Translations under genes and position numbers: made by a program
Shown here: positions 23,451 through 33,700 of the stretch, in pieces
Layout of the letters: the number at the start of each line of letters is the position of its first letter
How positions within the stretch are numbered: position 1 is the first letter of the stretch
The notes under the pieces: model-generated
What the model saw: the letters and a program-made list of their open reading frames with translations, nothing else
What the model was told of the DNA's origin: nothing
Databases searched by the model: none
Source: Corydoras sp. C115
Taxonomy: Eukaryota > Chordata > Actinopteri > Siluriformes > Callichthyidae
Length of the DNA stretch: 64,000 nt
Assembly (NCBI GenBank): GCA_019802505.1
Contig: JAFMOC010000174.1
Location: 806,001-870,000, forward strand
Reading direction: 5' to 3'

Positions 23451-24021
23451 CGTCCTCCAAACTTGTGCTTCCTTTTCTCAAACTTAGATCAAACTTAAAT
23501 TAGAACCGTGCCGGATGGACGGCGGCACCGACGCCGACTTCGGCCGCGGCCCCGTCCTGTTGGTTCCGCGGCCTCATCCATCTCTCGGCGAGCTTCATTG
23601 TCGGCTTATTAGTGCTTAATTCCAAAAATTTGAAGCGTCTAATAAGCGGTGATGGATTGTAATGTAGCTTTGTCAGCTTCAATTTGGACGCTCGTATTTA
23701 CTCAATGCGGCAGCAACTAGCTCACCCTGAGCATCGCGCCGAGCGGCGAGAAAATACCAGACCACATGCTGTTGCCGGCTAATCAGACGTCAAGTGCGGT
23801 TAGGCGTCGGAACTCAACGAGCGGGAAACGTGGGCTGGAACGCCGGAGCGAGGGTTCTTTTAGTGAATTATTACAAACGCTTTAATGCACTCCAGTTCGC
23901 TTTCTTTCGTTTCGTCTACGCGTCCTCATCAGACACCAGGACCATCACGCTGACGGAACCCATTCTGAGACCCGGTCTCATCAGAGCTTTATGGTCCATA
24001 TGAGCTCGTCTTTGGGAAGAA
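23451..24021. other. Unique sequence, candidate conserved non-coding element 23575-23760
   Basis: 23590-23720 is moderately AT-rich with TTATTAGTGCTTAATTCC, TCTAATAAGCGG and GGATTGTAATG, words like homeodomain sites. The flanks are CpG-rich. No coding signal on either strand. Confidence 0.45.
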
Positions 24022-24364
24022 GCCATCCATCCATTCATTATCTTCAGCTTTATCCTCTTTTAGGGTCGTGGGGGGTTCCCCATGCCCATCCAGGGGAGAA
24101 CGTTTCGGGCGCTGGGCAGATACACCCAGGACAGGACGCCAATCTATCACTGGACACACACTCACACACACATACACACTCTATATGGGGCAATTTGGAG
24201 AATTTAATTGACCTTGATCCCTGTTTTTGGACTGTGGGAAGAAACCGGAGAACCCGGAGGAAACCCATGAAGACGGGGGAGAACATGCAAACTCCACTGG
24301 AATTTGAACTGGGAATCCCCAGTGCTAAGAGGAGAACATGCCAAACACTAAGCCACCATGCCAC
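24022..24364 (-). mobile_element. V-SINE-like SINE, near full length
   Basis: Left tail CCATCCATCCATTC; right end CACTAAGCCACCATGCCACC. First of two adjacent same-orientation copies. Confidence 0.85.
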
Positions 24365-24377
24365 CCTCATTTAATAC

Positions 24378-24417
24378 ATCCATCCATCATCTTATACTTT
24401 ATCCTCTATTAGGGTCG

Positions 24418-24453
<36 letters not shown>

Positions 24454-24456
24454 AGG

Positions 24457-24543
<87 letters not shown>

Positions 24544-24789
24544 TCCCCATGCCCATCCAGGGGAGAACGTTTCGGGTGCTGGGCAGATACACCCAGGACA
24601 GGGGAGCAATCTATCTCTGGACACAATCACACACACATACACACTCTATATGGGGCAATTTGGAGAATTTAATTGACCTTGATCCCTGTTTTTGGACTGT
24701 GGGAGGAAACCGGAGAACCCGGAGGAAACCCACGCGGACACAGGGAGAACATCCAAACTCCACTCAGAACATGCCAACCACTAAGCTAT
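24378..24789 (-). mobile_element. V-SINE-like SINE carrying a giant G tract
   Basis: Left end CATCCATCCATCATCTTATA. The usual short G run after AGGGTCGC is replaced by about 123 nt of almost pure G, then CCCATGCCCATCCAGGGGAG and the normal body. It lies 14 bp from the preceding copy in the same orientation. Confidence 0.85.
24419..24541. repeat. Poly-G tract, 34 + 84 G
   Basis: G at 24419-24452, an interruption TAGGC at 24453-24457, then 84 consecutive G at 24458-24541. Proline/glycine open frames across it are artefacts. Confidence 0.95.
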
Positions 24790-25388
24790 CTTCATTTCAT
24801 ACAGTTTATTTTAGTTTTTTTCTGCCGGGTCTTATTTTTGGTATCCTGAAGCCCGTGGACGTGTTCCACCGCCAAACTCTTTAAACGCCGTCGGTTCTCC
24901 AGAGAAGGTCTCGCGCTCTTCCAGGGTTTTCTGGAAAACGTCTGAAGACTTTGGCAGGCTTTTAGAACTGCGGAGCGAATGCAGAACCCACTGAAGGATC
25001 TGTTATAGAGCAGCGAGATCTTTTATCTAGCAAAGATAAGAAATAAAAATAAATATATGATAATAATAATAAATATAAATAAATAAATAAAGTTCTGGAC
25101 GGCCCTGGACGGAGACGGAGCCGCGGCAAGAACTGTGTTCCGTGAACAAAACACGGACTAAAATAATAATAGGCGGCGTTTTTCTGGGTGGTTGAGTATA
25201 TAACGCGAGATAACGCGAGGCGAGGACGCCGCCGTCGGTGCGAAACACGGCCGAATTTAAATGGCCGCCTCTGTTCGGGAGGCTCGGGGGTTAAGTCGGC
25301 GCCGAATCGGGCGAAACTCATTTCTCTTATCTTTTTTTTTCTGGGCATGAACCATGAGCAATAGCATTAGCAATGCTGTTAGTACAGC

Positions 25389-25429
<41 letters not shown>

Positions 25430-25749
25430 AGCAGAACGTGTAGTGTGTGAATCCCCGGTGTCTGTAATCGCGGAGCTAATCTCGCTGTTCTCCACCCCGT
25501 TATCGGCCTCCGCCTCTGAGAGAGGAACAAAGCCAGAACCTCTCCGTTCCATAAATCGTCACGCCGCCGCCGCCGCCGCCACTTGAACCGTATCGGGGGT
25601 TAAAAGCTTCGGCGTGCTCACTCGCGCCGCGCTACCCGAGTGTTTAAACATAAACACCAGACCGTCGTGAGTCGCTGGTCGTCCACGCTTCCTCTGTCGG
25701 CCACGTGGTGGCGCTGCAGTGCAAAGACCCACCCCACACCCCCGTGTGT
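24790..25749. other. Unique sequence with a CA microsatellite
   Basis: AT-rich 25020-25090, then CpG-rich. The 128-residue minus-strand frame at 24962-25348 has no recognisable domain. A GCC run at about 25562-25580. Confidence 0.45.
25392..25437. repeat. (AC)23 microsatellite
   Basis: Uninterrupted dinucleotide tract. Confidence 0.95.
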
Positions 25750-25922
25750 GTTCCGTGGTGGTTCCCTCATGCCCCTCCATCGGAGAATGTCTCGGACGCT
25801 GGGTGGCATCACCCAGAAGAGGGCGCCAATCTATCTCTGGGCACAGACACACACTTGAACACCATATAGGGGCAAATGGAAGCAGCCAATTCACCTTGAA
25901 TCCATGTTTTTGGATTGCTGTT
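25750..25922 (-). mobile_element. V-SINE-like SINE, diverged
   Basis: CATGCCCCTCCATCGGAGAA, then CCAATCTATCTCTGGGCACA and ACCTTGAATCCATGTTTTTG. It lacks tail and head. Confidence 0.7.
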
Positions 25923-26049
25923 GCACATTTTGAGGTGTGGTTGCTTCATGACTCCGCCCCCAAGGGGATGCCGGGTGAGATGATGTCATCCTAATGTGTA
26001 TCTATGTATATGTGTGTGATGTAATTCTGCCTATCCCAGTTAGACCTAT

Positions 26050-26446
26050 CCCTGAAGTTCTAACTGTCCATGATGTTCTACCTGTTCATGATGTTCTACC
26101 TGTCCATGATGTTATTCCTGTCCATGATGTTCTACCTGTTCTTGATGTTCTACCTGTCCATGATGTTCTACCTGTCCATGATGTCCTACCTGTCCATGAT
26201 GTTCTACCTGTCCCTGTAATTCATGATGTTCTACCTGTCCCCATAGTCCATGATGTTCTATCTGTCCCTGTAATTCATGATGTTCTACCTGTCCCCGTAG
26301 TTCATGATGTTCTACCTGTCCCTGTAGTTCATGATGTTCTTCCTGTCCCTGTAGTTCATGATGTTCTACCTGTCCATGACATTCTACCTGTCCCTGTAGT
26401 TCATGTTGTTCTACCTGTCCCTGTGGTTCTACCTGTCCCCTGATGT
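26050..26446. repeat. Minisatellite, 18 bp unit with longer variants
   Basis: Tandem CATGATGTTCTACCTGTC units. From about 26213 many units carry an added CCTGTAGTT or CCTGTAATT, making them about 30 bp. The 149-residue open frame (HDVLPV repeats) is a by-product. Confidence 0.9.
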
Positions 26447-27136
26447 TCGTTTATTTCTTCATTGGATTAATCATCAGTGAAACGGATCTTCTCCTGATCC
26501 TCACTTTAGAAGTTGGACCGGTTCCGGGTTCCGCGTTCGCCGATCTTCGTGGTTCTAGGCCAGAGTTCCACTTTGTTGGTGGTTGATATTTAGTATGTAA
26601 GTATATTTTCCACACTCTATTTTACATGCTGGTCAGGTGAACACCAAAGAGAGCTAACTTTCACCCCCCACCCCCACCCCCTCACCCCCTCACCCCCCCG
26701 CTCTGCATTCAGAGATTTTCTTTTTTCTGCAAAGCTCAGTTTGAAAGAGAAGCTTTAGTGTAAGCCCAGAACCCACCGGGGAGCAATTCCCCACTGACAC
26801 GGCTGAGAACCGGAGCGCTTCAAACACCGAGGAGCATTGTGTCGAAGAAAAATACCATGATTAAAAGTGAAATGTTTGTTTGAAGATGATGATATTTTTT
26901 TTTGTTGGGGGGGGGTGCGGGGGGGGACACGACTCTCTTAAGAGGATTTGGTTGAAGAAAGGAAGCTGATGGAAGAGCGAAAGTAAAGGAACCGCAATGA
27001 CTTCCCACGACTTAGCGGGGTTGGGTTCCCTAAGCCACGCGTTCTCGCCATGCGGGTCCTGCCGGGGTTCACGACGTATTCGGGAGACGTTTGGTGGTTT
27101 GGAACCAACTTGAAAACGCTCATTAACCCAGATACT
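26447..27136. other. Unique sequence with C-rich and G-rich runs
   Basis: A CACCCCC-type run at about 26663-26700 and a G run at about 26906-26925. No coding signal. Confidence 0.45.
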
Positions 27137-27340
27137 GAGAACACCGGGTTAACCGTCAGCGAGCAGGTTGAAGACCTTGTGTTCCATGATGGACTGACGT
27201 TTGGTTCTCCATGAGAACACCGGGGATGACCGTCAGCGAGCAGGTTGAAGACCTTGTGTTCCATGATGGACTGACGTTTGGTTCTCCATGAGAAGATGAT
27301 GGAACACAAGGTCTTCAACCTGCTCACTGATGGTCAACGA
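27137..27340. repeat. 76-77 bp tandem duplication plus inverted arm
   Basis: Two direct copies (starting GAGAACACCGGG at 27137 and 27213) are followed by an inverted segment. 27238-27264 pairs perfectly with 27299-27325 (27 bp, 34-nt loop), and pairing extends imperfectly about 14 bp outward. Could fold as a hairpin. Confidence 0.85.
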
Positions 27341-27999
27341 GAACGACACAGCAGACCTTCAGCCGCATGGAGAATATGGTTGGTCCACTCTTTGCTTCTC
27401 TTCCATGACCGGTTCCACTCTTTTACAATATTTTGGAGTTAATGGAGTTCATGACGGGCAGAACATTCACGCTCCTGGTGGTGGGTTACGTCCTACAGCC
27501 AATCACAGCACAGCTCATCGGTCTTGATAGTCCACACGGTCCACATACACTCAGATGAAGATGGGTGATGCATGTCCTCCCTGTGCCTGTCTCCGCTTTC
27601 CTTCCACATCCAGACAAACCAGAGGGGAAATATGTACGCGAGACGTCTCTATGGCACCCCCTAATGGAAAGTAGACGGTATAGGCCAAACGTGGCTCTCA
27701 TTTTTACGTCTTTCTTGCTTTTTTGGATAAGTACTGTAGCATAAATACAAACTGACCTATCCCTGCATACCGGAGTGAGTAGCGCTGTCCATATGTTTGG
27801 GGACGTTAAGTAATTTTTATCTAGTTTTCGATAAATTGGAGAGAGTGAGAGCGAGCAAGCGAGGTTAAGTTCAAATACAAGTCGAATTTGAAACAGGGCC
27901 TTTTTTTTTTCTATTTTAATGCGACAGCTGCCGAGGCCGGGCGACGCCTTCGTGATCTTTCCCTTTGAAAAGATCTCACTTGAAGGCGCTCGTTATCCT
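27341..27999. other. Unique sequence, no gene seen
   Basis: GTCCATATGTTTGGGGACG near 27787-27805 resembles the end of a Tc1-like element but has no partner. A T run at about 27901-27910. Confidence 0.4.
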
Positions 28000-28160
28000 C
28001 CCGCAATTACGGATTCTTTTGACGGCGTGACTTTGCATAAATAATGGCTAATTGAATATAAATGGGACGTGATGGTATTTGATTATGTGTTTCTCATTTT
28101 TCTGGAAAGATTATGCTAATGAGGGATAAAAATCTGCATATCTGCACGCGATGGGCGTGG
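28000..28160. promoter_or_regulatory. Candidate conserved non-coding element (enhancer-like)
   Basis: An AT-rich island in CpG-rich DNA with POU/homeodomain-type words: GCAATTACGG (28003), TTTGCATAAATAATGGC (28032), CTAATTGAATATAAATGGG (28049) and TTATGCTAATGAGGG (28111). No repeat match in the window and no open frame of note. The function is inferred only from motif density and sequence texture. Confidence 0.45.
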
Positions 28161-29164
28161 GGGGGGTAAGGAGAGGGTGTGGTTGGGGGGGTAAAACCAA
28201 ATGTCGCCACTAGATTATTTCCGAAGGCGTGATGAGGAAACTTGTTTAATCTCATGAATTCGGGATTAGTTTCACATTTCTAATTTGGACGCCCCGGTTG
28301 GGCGAGGCGTGCCGGGTCATTGAGGGAGCGCCGGGCTTTTCGCTCGCGTCGCTAGGCGAAGACAAAGGGCCTAATGGAGTCGAAAGTGGCTTTTGTTCCG
28401 TTCCTTGGCGCTCGAGCGAGTCTTGGCGTCTGTCAGAAGGGCTGATTGTCGGCGGGCAGATGCGGCGTGTGACGGCGGCGGCTCTGCCATGAGTTTACTC
28501 TGACGGGCGCCCGTTTGAAGTTAATGGGAAAAATGAAAAGCCTATTACGCCGCCGGATGGTGAATTACGGTCCGGTCCGCCACCTAGTCGCGCCCTTTCG
28601 GCCTCTCGCAGGATTTATCCCTCGGTGACTCCGCCGGGTGCTGGATGAATTGACGGGGAATGGAGTCAGAATGGAACTTTCCCCTTCTTTATTTATTTTA
28701 AACGCCATAAACCCGCGGAGGCCGCAATAAAGCAAAGCTTTTTGACACCCTGAAAAGTTCAAACTAATGAAACTTTGCCGAAAATGTTGATGGTTCCCAT
28801 AAAAGTTGCGGCACGAACCACGTGCCGGCCGCTTCGGACAACAAATGGGGAATCTGGGAGCCGGCTGAAATAGGGAGGCTATAAAAACGTCCGGTCAGCT
28901 AATTAATTTGGACTGACATTTAAAAACGTGTTTAGTATACGCGTCCCCGCGGAAACGGAAACGGGTTCGCTGAAGGCAACACGCCTCAAGATCAAGTTCC
29001 GGCCGAACGGCTGCCTTTTGAAGATGAGGCTCGCTTAGTTTTTAATATTTTTGCATTTGATATGATTTTCCCATCAGTCCTCAGTGACGGAATCCCGAAT
29101 CCTGAAACTCACCGTCTCTCCAGTTTCTTGCTTCAAACTCCGGTGATGCCTGGTCACTCGAAGA
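28161..29164. other. Unique sequence, further enhancer-like patches
   Basis: AATTCGGGATTAG (28257) and TCAGCTAATTAATTTGG (28895-28911) continue the texture of 28000-28160. GGCTATAAAAACG at 28877-28889 is a good TATA-box match, but no exon follows that I can recognise. Coding frames at 28298-28492 and on the minus strand are unsupported. Confidence 0.4.
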
Positions 29165-29355
29165 GGATGAGTCCCCCACTGAGCCTCAGTCCTCACAAGG
29201 TTTGTTCTTTAAAATATCAACATAAGCGGGAGTTTTGTCTTGCCACTGTCTCTTGGTCTTGCTCTTTGGTGGTTTAAAGGCGTACAGCACTGTGAAGCTG
29301 CGTTGTGACGATGTACGATTGTTAAAAAACGCTTTATTGATAAATTACTTGAACA
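29165..29355 (-). mobile_element. Dispersed fish repeat (AAGAAACCTTG family)
   Basis: GATGAGTCCCCCACTGAGCC, AAAATATCAACATAAGCGGG and TTTTGTCTTGCCACTGTCTC. It continues to a TTTATTGATAAATTACTTGA end, like the copy at 10291-10470. Confidence 0.75.
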
Positions 29356-30529
29356 CGTTAGTATTTCAGAATCCCGAAATTCTGCTACTCAACTGTATGA
29401 ATGTTAGTTCTAATTACAAAATAAAAGCGTTAAAATTTAAACCTACTGTGTAAACCTAATAATGTTTACATTGGCGTCAAAAATGTTGTAGCTTTGTGTA
29501 AATTTGTCTACTAGACGGCTGTTCATGTTAAAGGTTTTACAGAATCAGGGATGGCGATCATGTACGTCGTTCCTCGAACCACCACTCAAAAAGGTCAGGC
29601 TCAATGGTTCCAAACCAGAACGGGTTTGGAACCATTAAAATATATATTCAATATATTCAATAAAAAAATATCTATATATTAAAACCGCTAAAATAATATA
29701 AAATCCGTAGTGTAAGTAGATCATTATTCTAATATTCTTATATTCTCATTATTCTTATATTCTTATATTATTTTATTATTTTTTGTCTTTTCGAATGTGC
29801 ACAGGTCCGAACCTACGGTCTCCTCATCCAGCAAAATAACAGCATTATTGTAAGTTAAATTGTTATTATTTTTATTGTTTAGTCCTTTGCGATTAGATCG
29901 GTGTGACGTCAAACCATCTCAGACCTGCAGGGCACGATAAACGAGCGAGGTTCTCACATCTCTTATTTACATAAATGAACAGGGACGTAGTTTGCGAACG
30001 GAACGAACGCGTTCGCGGATCAATGGTGCGAGATTAGACTGCGATCGTCCGCCTGAGGAAACCTTTCGCACCGATTGAGTTCCGCTGAAAAGCCGTCCCT
30101 TCATTTGTATTGAGATCAATTCGGCCGGGATCATCAATCAACCACGATGAGAGGGTCGCTCGATAACGAGTTCGTCATGAAGTACTGAAAAATAAAATAA
30201 TAAAAAAACACCTGCTGGTGCTGAAGAAAGCCGGCGACGTGGTGCCGACGGTCCGAACACAAACCCGCTTCCCTTTATTCCTGTTTTCTCTTTATTTCTT
30301 TTTTTATTTCCGTAAGCACGAAGCTTATTCATCTGAAATTGTACTAAAGTGCCGTCGAATTGTCTTGTTTGTTTTCCTCTGGAGATATCGATCTGCGTTG
30401 GGTTTTGATCTGCGTGTCTCTGAGGTGGTGCGGATGACGGATGGGGGACCCTCCCGTTTGGAAAGCCGTCCATGCCGTTGTTAAGGAAATTCATTTGAAA
30501 CGTTAATTGGCTGGAGCATTTAAATAAGC
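29356..30529. other. Unique sequence, AT-rich then mixed
   Basis: 29640-29780 is AT-rich (TATATATTC and ATTCTTATATT runs). 29880-30150 and 30260-30530 look like ordinary unique DNA; GAAACGTTAATTGGC (30497-30511) is a possible regulatory word. No gene. Confidence 0.4.
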
Positions 30530-30699
30530 GCTCAGGATGCTGGCAGTAGGGGGCGCCCTCTTAACCGAGTGCCCTGCAGCTTCTGCCAGATTACTTGGTG
30601 CTGTCCAAGGTGCTGAAGCCTGATGCTTTTCCGATGTTCTGTCTGCGACGTGTTGTGATGTCACATAACTGCACTCAGCCTATCCCGGCTCATGTTCAA

Positions 30700-31045
30700 C
30701 CACCCAAGTGAGATCCTCTCTGATTGGCTCCCTGTAGCTGACTCTGATCTACAGGACGATCTCTGGATCTGGCCCCTCTGACCTTCGCTCTAGATTTTTA
30801 AAACACACTCCGACTCGTTCTCTACGTTCTAGTGATGAATGTCGCCCGGTGGGGCAGCTTCACACTCACACTGTGGCGTTCTCCACTGTAAAATGGTGGA
30901 ACCGTCTTCCCAACTCTGTCTGGCATCTTTAAGAAACAACTGAAAACGTGTCTATTTCAGAGTGTAGCTGGTTGTGCGTAACCGCTGACTCGCGTTGTTC
31001 TCATTTGTAAGTCGCTTTGCTCGACTAAACGTAAATGTAATGTAG
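30700..31045 (+). pseudogene. Degenerate non-LTR retrotransposon tail (L2/CR1-like ORF2 C-terminus)
   Basis: A plus-strand reading near 30723 gives DWLPVAD. After frame disruptions there follow TRSLRSSDECRPV and AFSTVKWWNRLPNSV; a stop and a +1 shift then lead into IFKKQLKTCLFQ. This order (WLPV, a basic Ser-rich stretch, WNxLP, FKxxLKTxLF) is the signature of the C-terminal tail of L2/CR1-type reverse-transcriptase proteins, as I recall them. The 3' end reads AAGTCGCTTTGCTCGACTAA then ACGTAAATGTAATGTA, the usual LINE terminus shared with fish SINEs. Only the last roughly 100 codons remain; 5' truncation is typical of LINE insertion. Not functional. Confidence 0.7.
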
Positions 31046-31098
31046 CTACAGAAACGTTCTAAATGTCATGCTGCGTTATTTTCACTCCGTGCTTCCAG

Positions 31099-31215
31099 AG
31101 TACGAGCAGAGGAACGTTCCGCGAGCCGACAGGACGCCTGCAGGAGGCCGTTACAAATCGTCTCATCGAAGAAAAACACGAGGAGGAGCCGATAACGGCG
31201 CGCCGTCCCCTGCAG
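31099..31215 (+). other. Exon-like segment, weak
   Basis: A pyrimidine-rich stretch ending TGCTTCCAG precedes 31099, and CTGCAG/GTACAC follows 31215. The 117 nt between are open in two plus-strand frames (one reads EYEQRNVPRADRTP). No homologue comes to mind and the donor is poor. Listed so that it can be checked against transcripts. Confidence 0.15.
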
Positions 31216-31669
31216 GTACACGTCCTCCATCACGTCCACATCTTTATGGAATGATGCATCCGCGGTCCGCGGCCAATCAGACGTGTACGTTCCCCGAACG
31301 CGCCGCAGATTTATAGCACAGACGGCGGCGTGATGAAGCGGACGTACGTTCCGAACGCCGTCGCGTCTTTATTTAACGCAGTGAAAAATCCCTCCGACTC
31401 AGAATAACGAATGAGGACGCGGATGGTTTTGAACGTGCGGCGTAATCGGATCCTCGTGACCCCGGGGCCCTCGCGCACACCCGCCATTTACATCTCCAAA
31501 TCACCCGACTCGTCAGCTTCACAACCAACCATCATTATTTGGTAAAAAACTATTAACGAGATCATTAAACACAATTAGATTTGGGCCAAAAGGAAAAAAT
31601 ATAGACGAGCTGCCAAAAGAAAAAACAACGACGCGGAAAATATTATTTAAACCAGAGGAACTTCCCAGA
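31216..31669. other. Unique sequence, no gene seen
   Basis: CpG-rich to about 31480, then AT-rich. Nothing recognisable. Confidence 0.4.
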
Positions 31670-31791
31670 CGGAGTAGAACCCATTAACAAAACAAAACTT
31701 TAAGCTCCACCTCTGCTTTTCCTCAACACAGCAAACACCAATCAGGTGTGAGTATATATTAAAGCAATAAGGTACGAGAGGGCGTATCGAA
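31670..31791. repeat. Medium-copy repeat fragment
   Basis: Matches the left part of 20408-20530 (GGAGTAGAACCCATTAACAA, CCAATCAGGTGTGAGTATAT, TTAAAGCAATAAGGTACGAG). The right half is absent. Confidence 0.7.
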
Positions 31792-33072
31792 ATGGTTGCA
31801 GGAGCCCAGACCTCGATCTGGAGAGCCGTGGGATGAACTAGAACCCTGATTGTGAGCTCGGTCCTCATATCCAGCGTCAGTGCCGGAATCCTCGCAGATT
31901 CTATGAGAAGCTGTAGGAGGTGGGTGGGTGGGTGTGTGGGGGGGGGGCATTAGATGTAATTCTTTGGTATGGATCGTTAGTTGGAGAATCTGAAGACGTC
32001 TGATTGCGTTCAGATCTGACGTTATTTCCTTTGACGGTGCAGAAGTTTGCGTTCTCTCGTTTTCCGTCAGGAAATCAATCCGAGGCGATATCCGATTTGC
32101 TGCGGGCTCCCGGCTCTCCGTCGGCTCTCCGTCGGCCCTCCGTCGGCTCTCATATTTGGCGAGGGTTGACGTGCCGGGGATCGGACCCGCGGCAGCCGGT
32201 TTGTATTCCGCCTGGGCGTCCCGAGCCTGATCAAAGTCAGCAAGTTGTTTTATCCAAATTTGCCGCTGGAAGACAAATTAGCCGGCGAAGGCAAGAAGAC
32301 AGACGCCTTTGAAACGGGCCGGAGATTGAATGCGTGAGCATGAGGGTCCGTGTTCCCTGACAGCTGCAGATTAGACAACGAAGGCGCGCGCCATCAACAT
32401 GGATCACGAGCCGCCGCCTCCAGCTTCACCCCGGAACGCGGGAGGGAGGGCACAACGCCTCCAAACCATGATGGATCGTTGTCTCGGCATCGGCTGGGTT
32501 CTGCCAAATGCCCGTGATTAAAGACTGCTCCGTATATCCACTTGAACACCAGGGTGCGACCCCGACGCCCCGTCCTCCACTCGCCTCCACGGCCACACTC
32601 TGATCGCCGCCTTAAGTAGAGCAGAGTTTGGACTCCTGGACGTTCTTTAAGAGTTCGTTAAGACCCGTCTCTCACCGTCTGGTATTTATATTTATAATAG
32701 ATTTTTTTCCCCTGCTGTTCGTTTGATTGTTGCCGAAACGCCAACTGTGTACTGTGTCCACAAATCATTACGTCCGCTCTGAAGACGTGGACATGTGGAC
32801 CTCGCTGATGAACCAGAGCCAGAGTCCTTTGGCATTGAGCGGTTCCGTATGGTGGTTGCTTGATCGTGGATTTCACGGTTTATCAAGACTTGGCGTCGAA
32901 GTTTGCGCCAAAGTCACGGAAACCCCAGCCGCCACCACCCGCTCAGACCGGAGTCCTATCCCTGTCGGTAAAAGAGCTTCAAAAAAGAAAACGCGACTGT
33001 AATATAATATCGTACGCAAACTTTAAATGGAAAAGTATGTGCACACCTAACTGTGGGAACCAACCGAAGACC
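31792..33072. other. Unique sequence, possible regulatory DNA 32030-32400
   Basis: A GGGTGGGTGGG run at about 31919-31946. CTCTCCGTCGG is repeated three times near 32113-32146. 32225-32370 (TTGTTTTATCCAAATTTGCC, AGACAAATTAGCC, CCTTTGAAACGG) looks enhancer-like. No gene found. Confidence 0.4.
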
Positions 33073-33700
33073 GACGGACTTCACGGTCTAGTACATTCCT
33101 TGGACAGACCTCGTTATCTCCTTCAGATCTTCTAAAAAACCTCGGGGTATGCTGCTAGCTAGCGTACCTCGCAGACCGTCCACCTAAGAAGAAGCTGTTA
33201 CTGACGGTGCTGTTCCATTCAGAGAGATCCCTCCATCACCGGCATGGAACATGATACATTATTTTTCTCAATGTAGAACGTTGAAGAACCCAGCCTGAGA
33301 CTAACCGCCTGGATCCAAGAGCCTGAACCGGACCCGCCGGGATGTTGGACTTCACAGTCTAGACCATTCCTTGGACAGACCTCATTATCTCCTTCAGATC
33401 TTCTCCAAAACCTCGAGGTAAAGCTGCAGGAGGTATCTGCTGTCAGATCAGATCTTCTCCACTGTGGCGCCCCCTAACAGGAACCAGTTGGAAACTTGGA
33501 ATCGGATCTGATGTGTTCCGATTCAACTGTGCTGCTTAGAAACCTAGAGGTTGGACTTCACGGTCTAGAACTTTCCTTGGACAGACCTCATTATCTTCTC
33601 AAAAACCTCGAGGTGAGGCTGCAGGTGAGTATGAAGGAACTTCCCCACTGTGGCGCCCCCCCCCCAATAGGAACCAGTCGGAAGCTTTGAATTGGACCGA
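33073..33700. repeat. Local triplication, diverged
   Basis: Three copies of a segment beginning GGACTTCACGGTCTAG, then CCTTGGACAGACCTC, at about 33075, 33347 and 33550. Copies 2 and 3 also share CCACTGTGGCGCCCCC and AGGAACCAGT. Between copies 1 and 2 lies a module (33160-33300) that recurs at 36070-36190. Confidence 0.8.

Noticed and set aside
24358..24672. Poly-glycine / poly-proline open frames
   Set aside because: Translations of the G tract inside a SINE.
25994..26443. 149-residue HDVLPV repeat protein
   Set aside because: Minisatellite by-product; longer variant units have no effect on the open frame only because of their composition.
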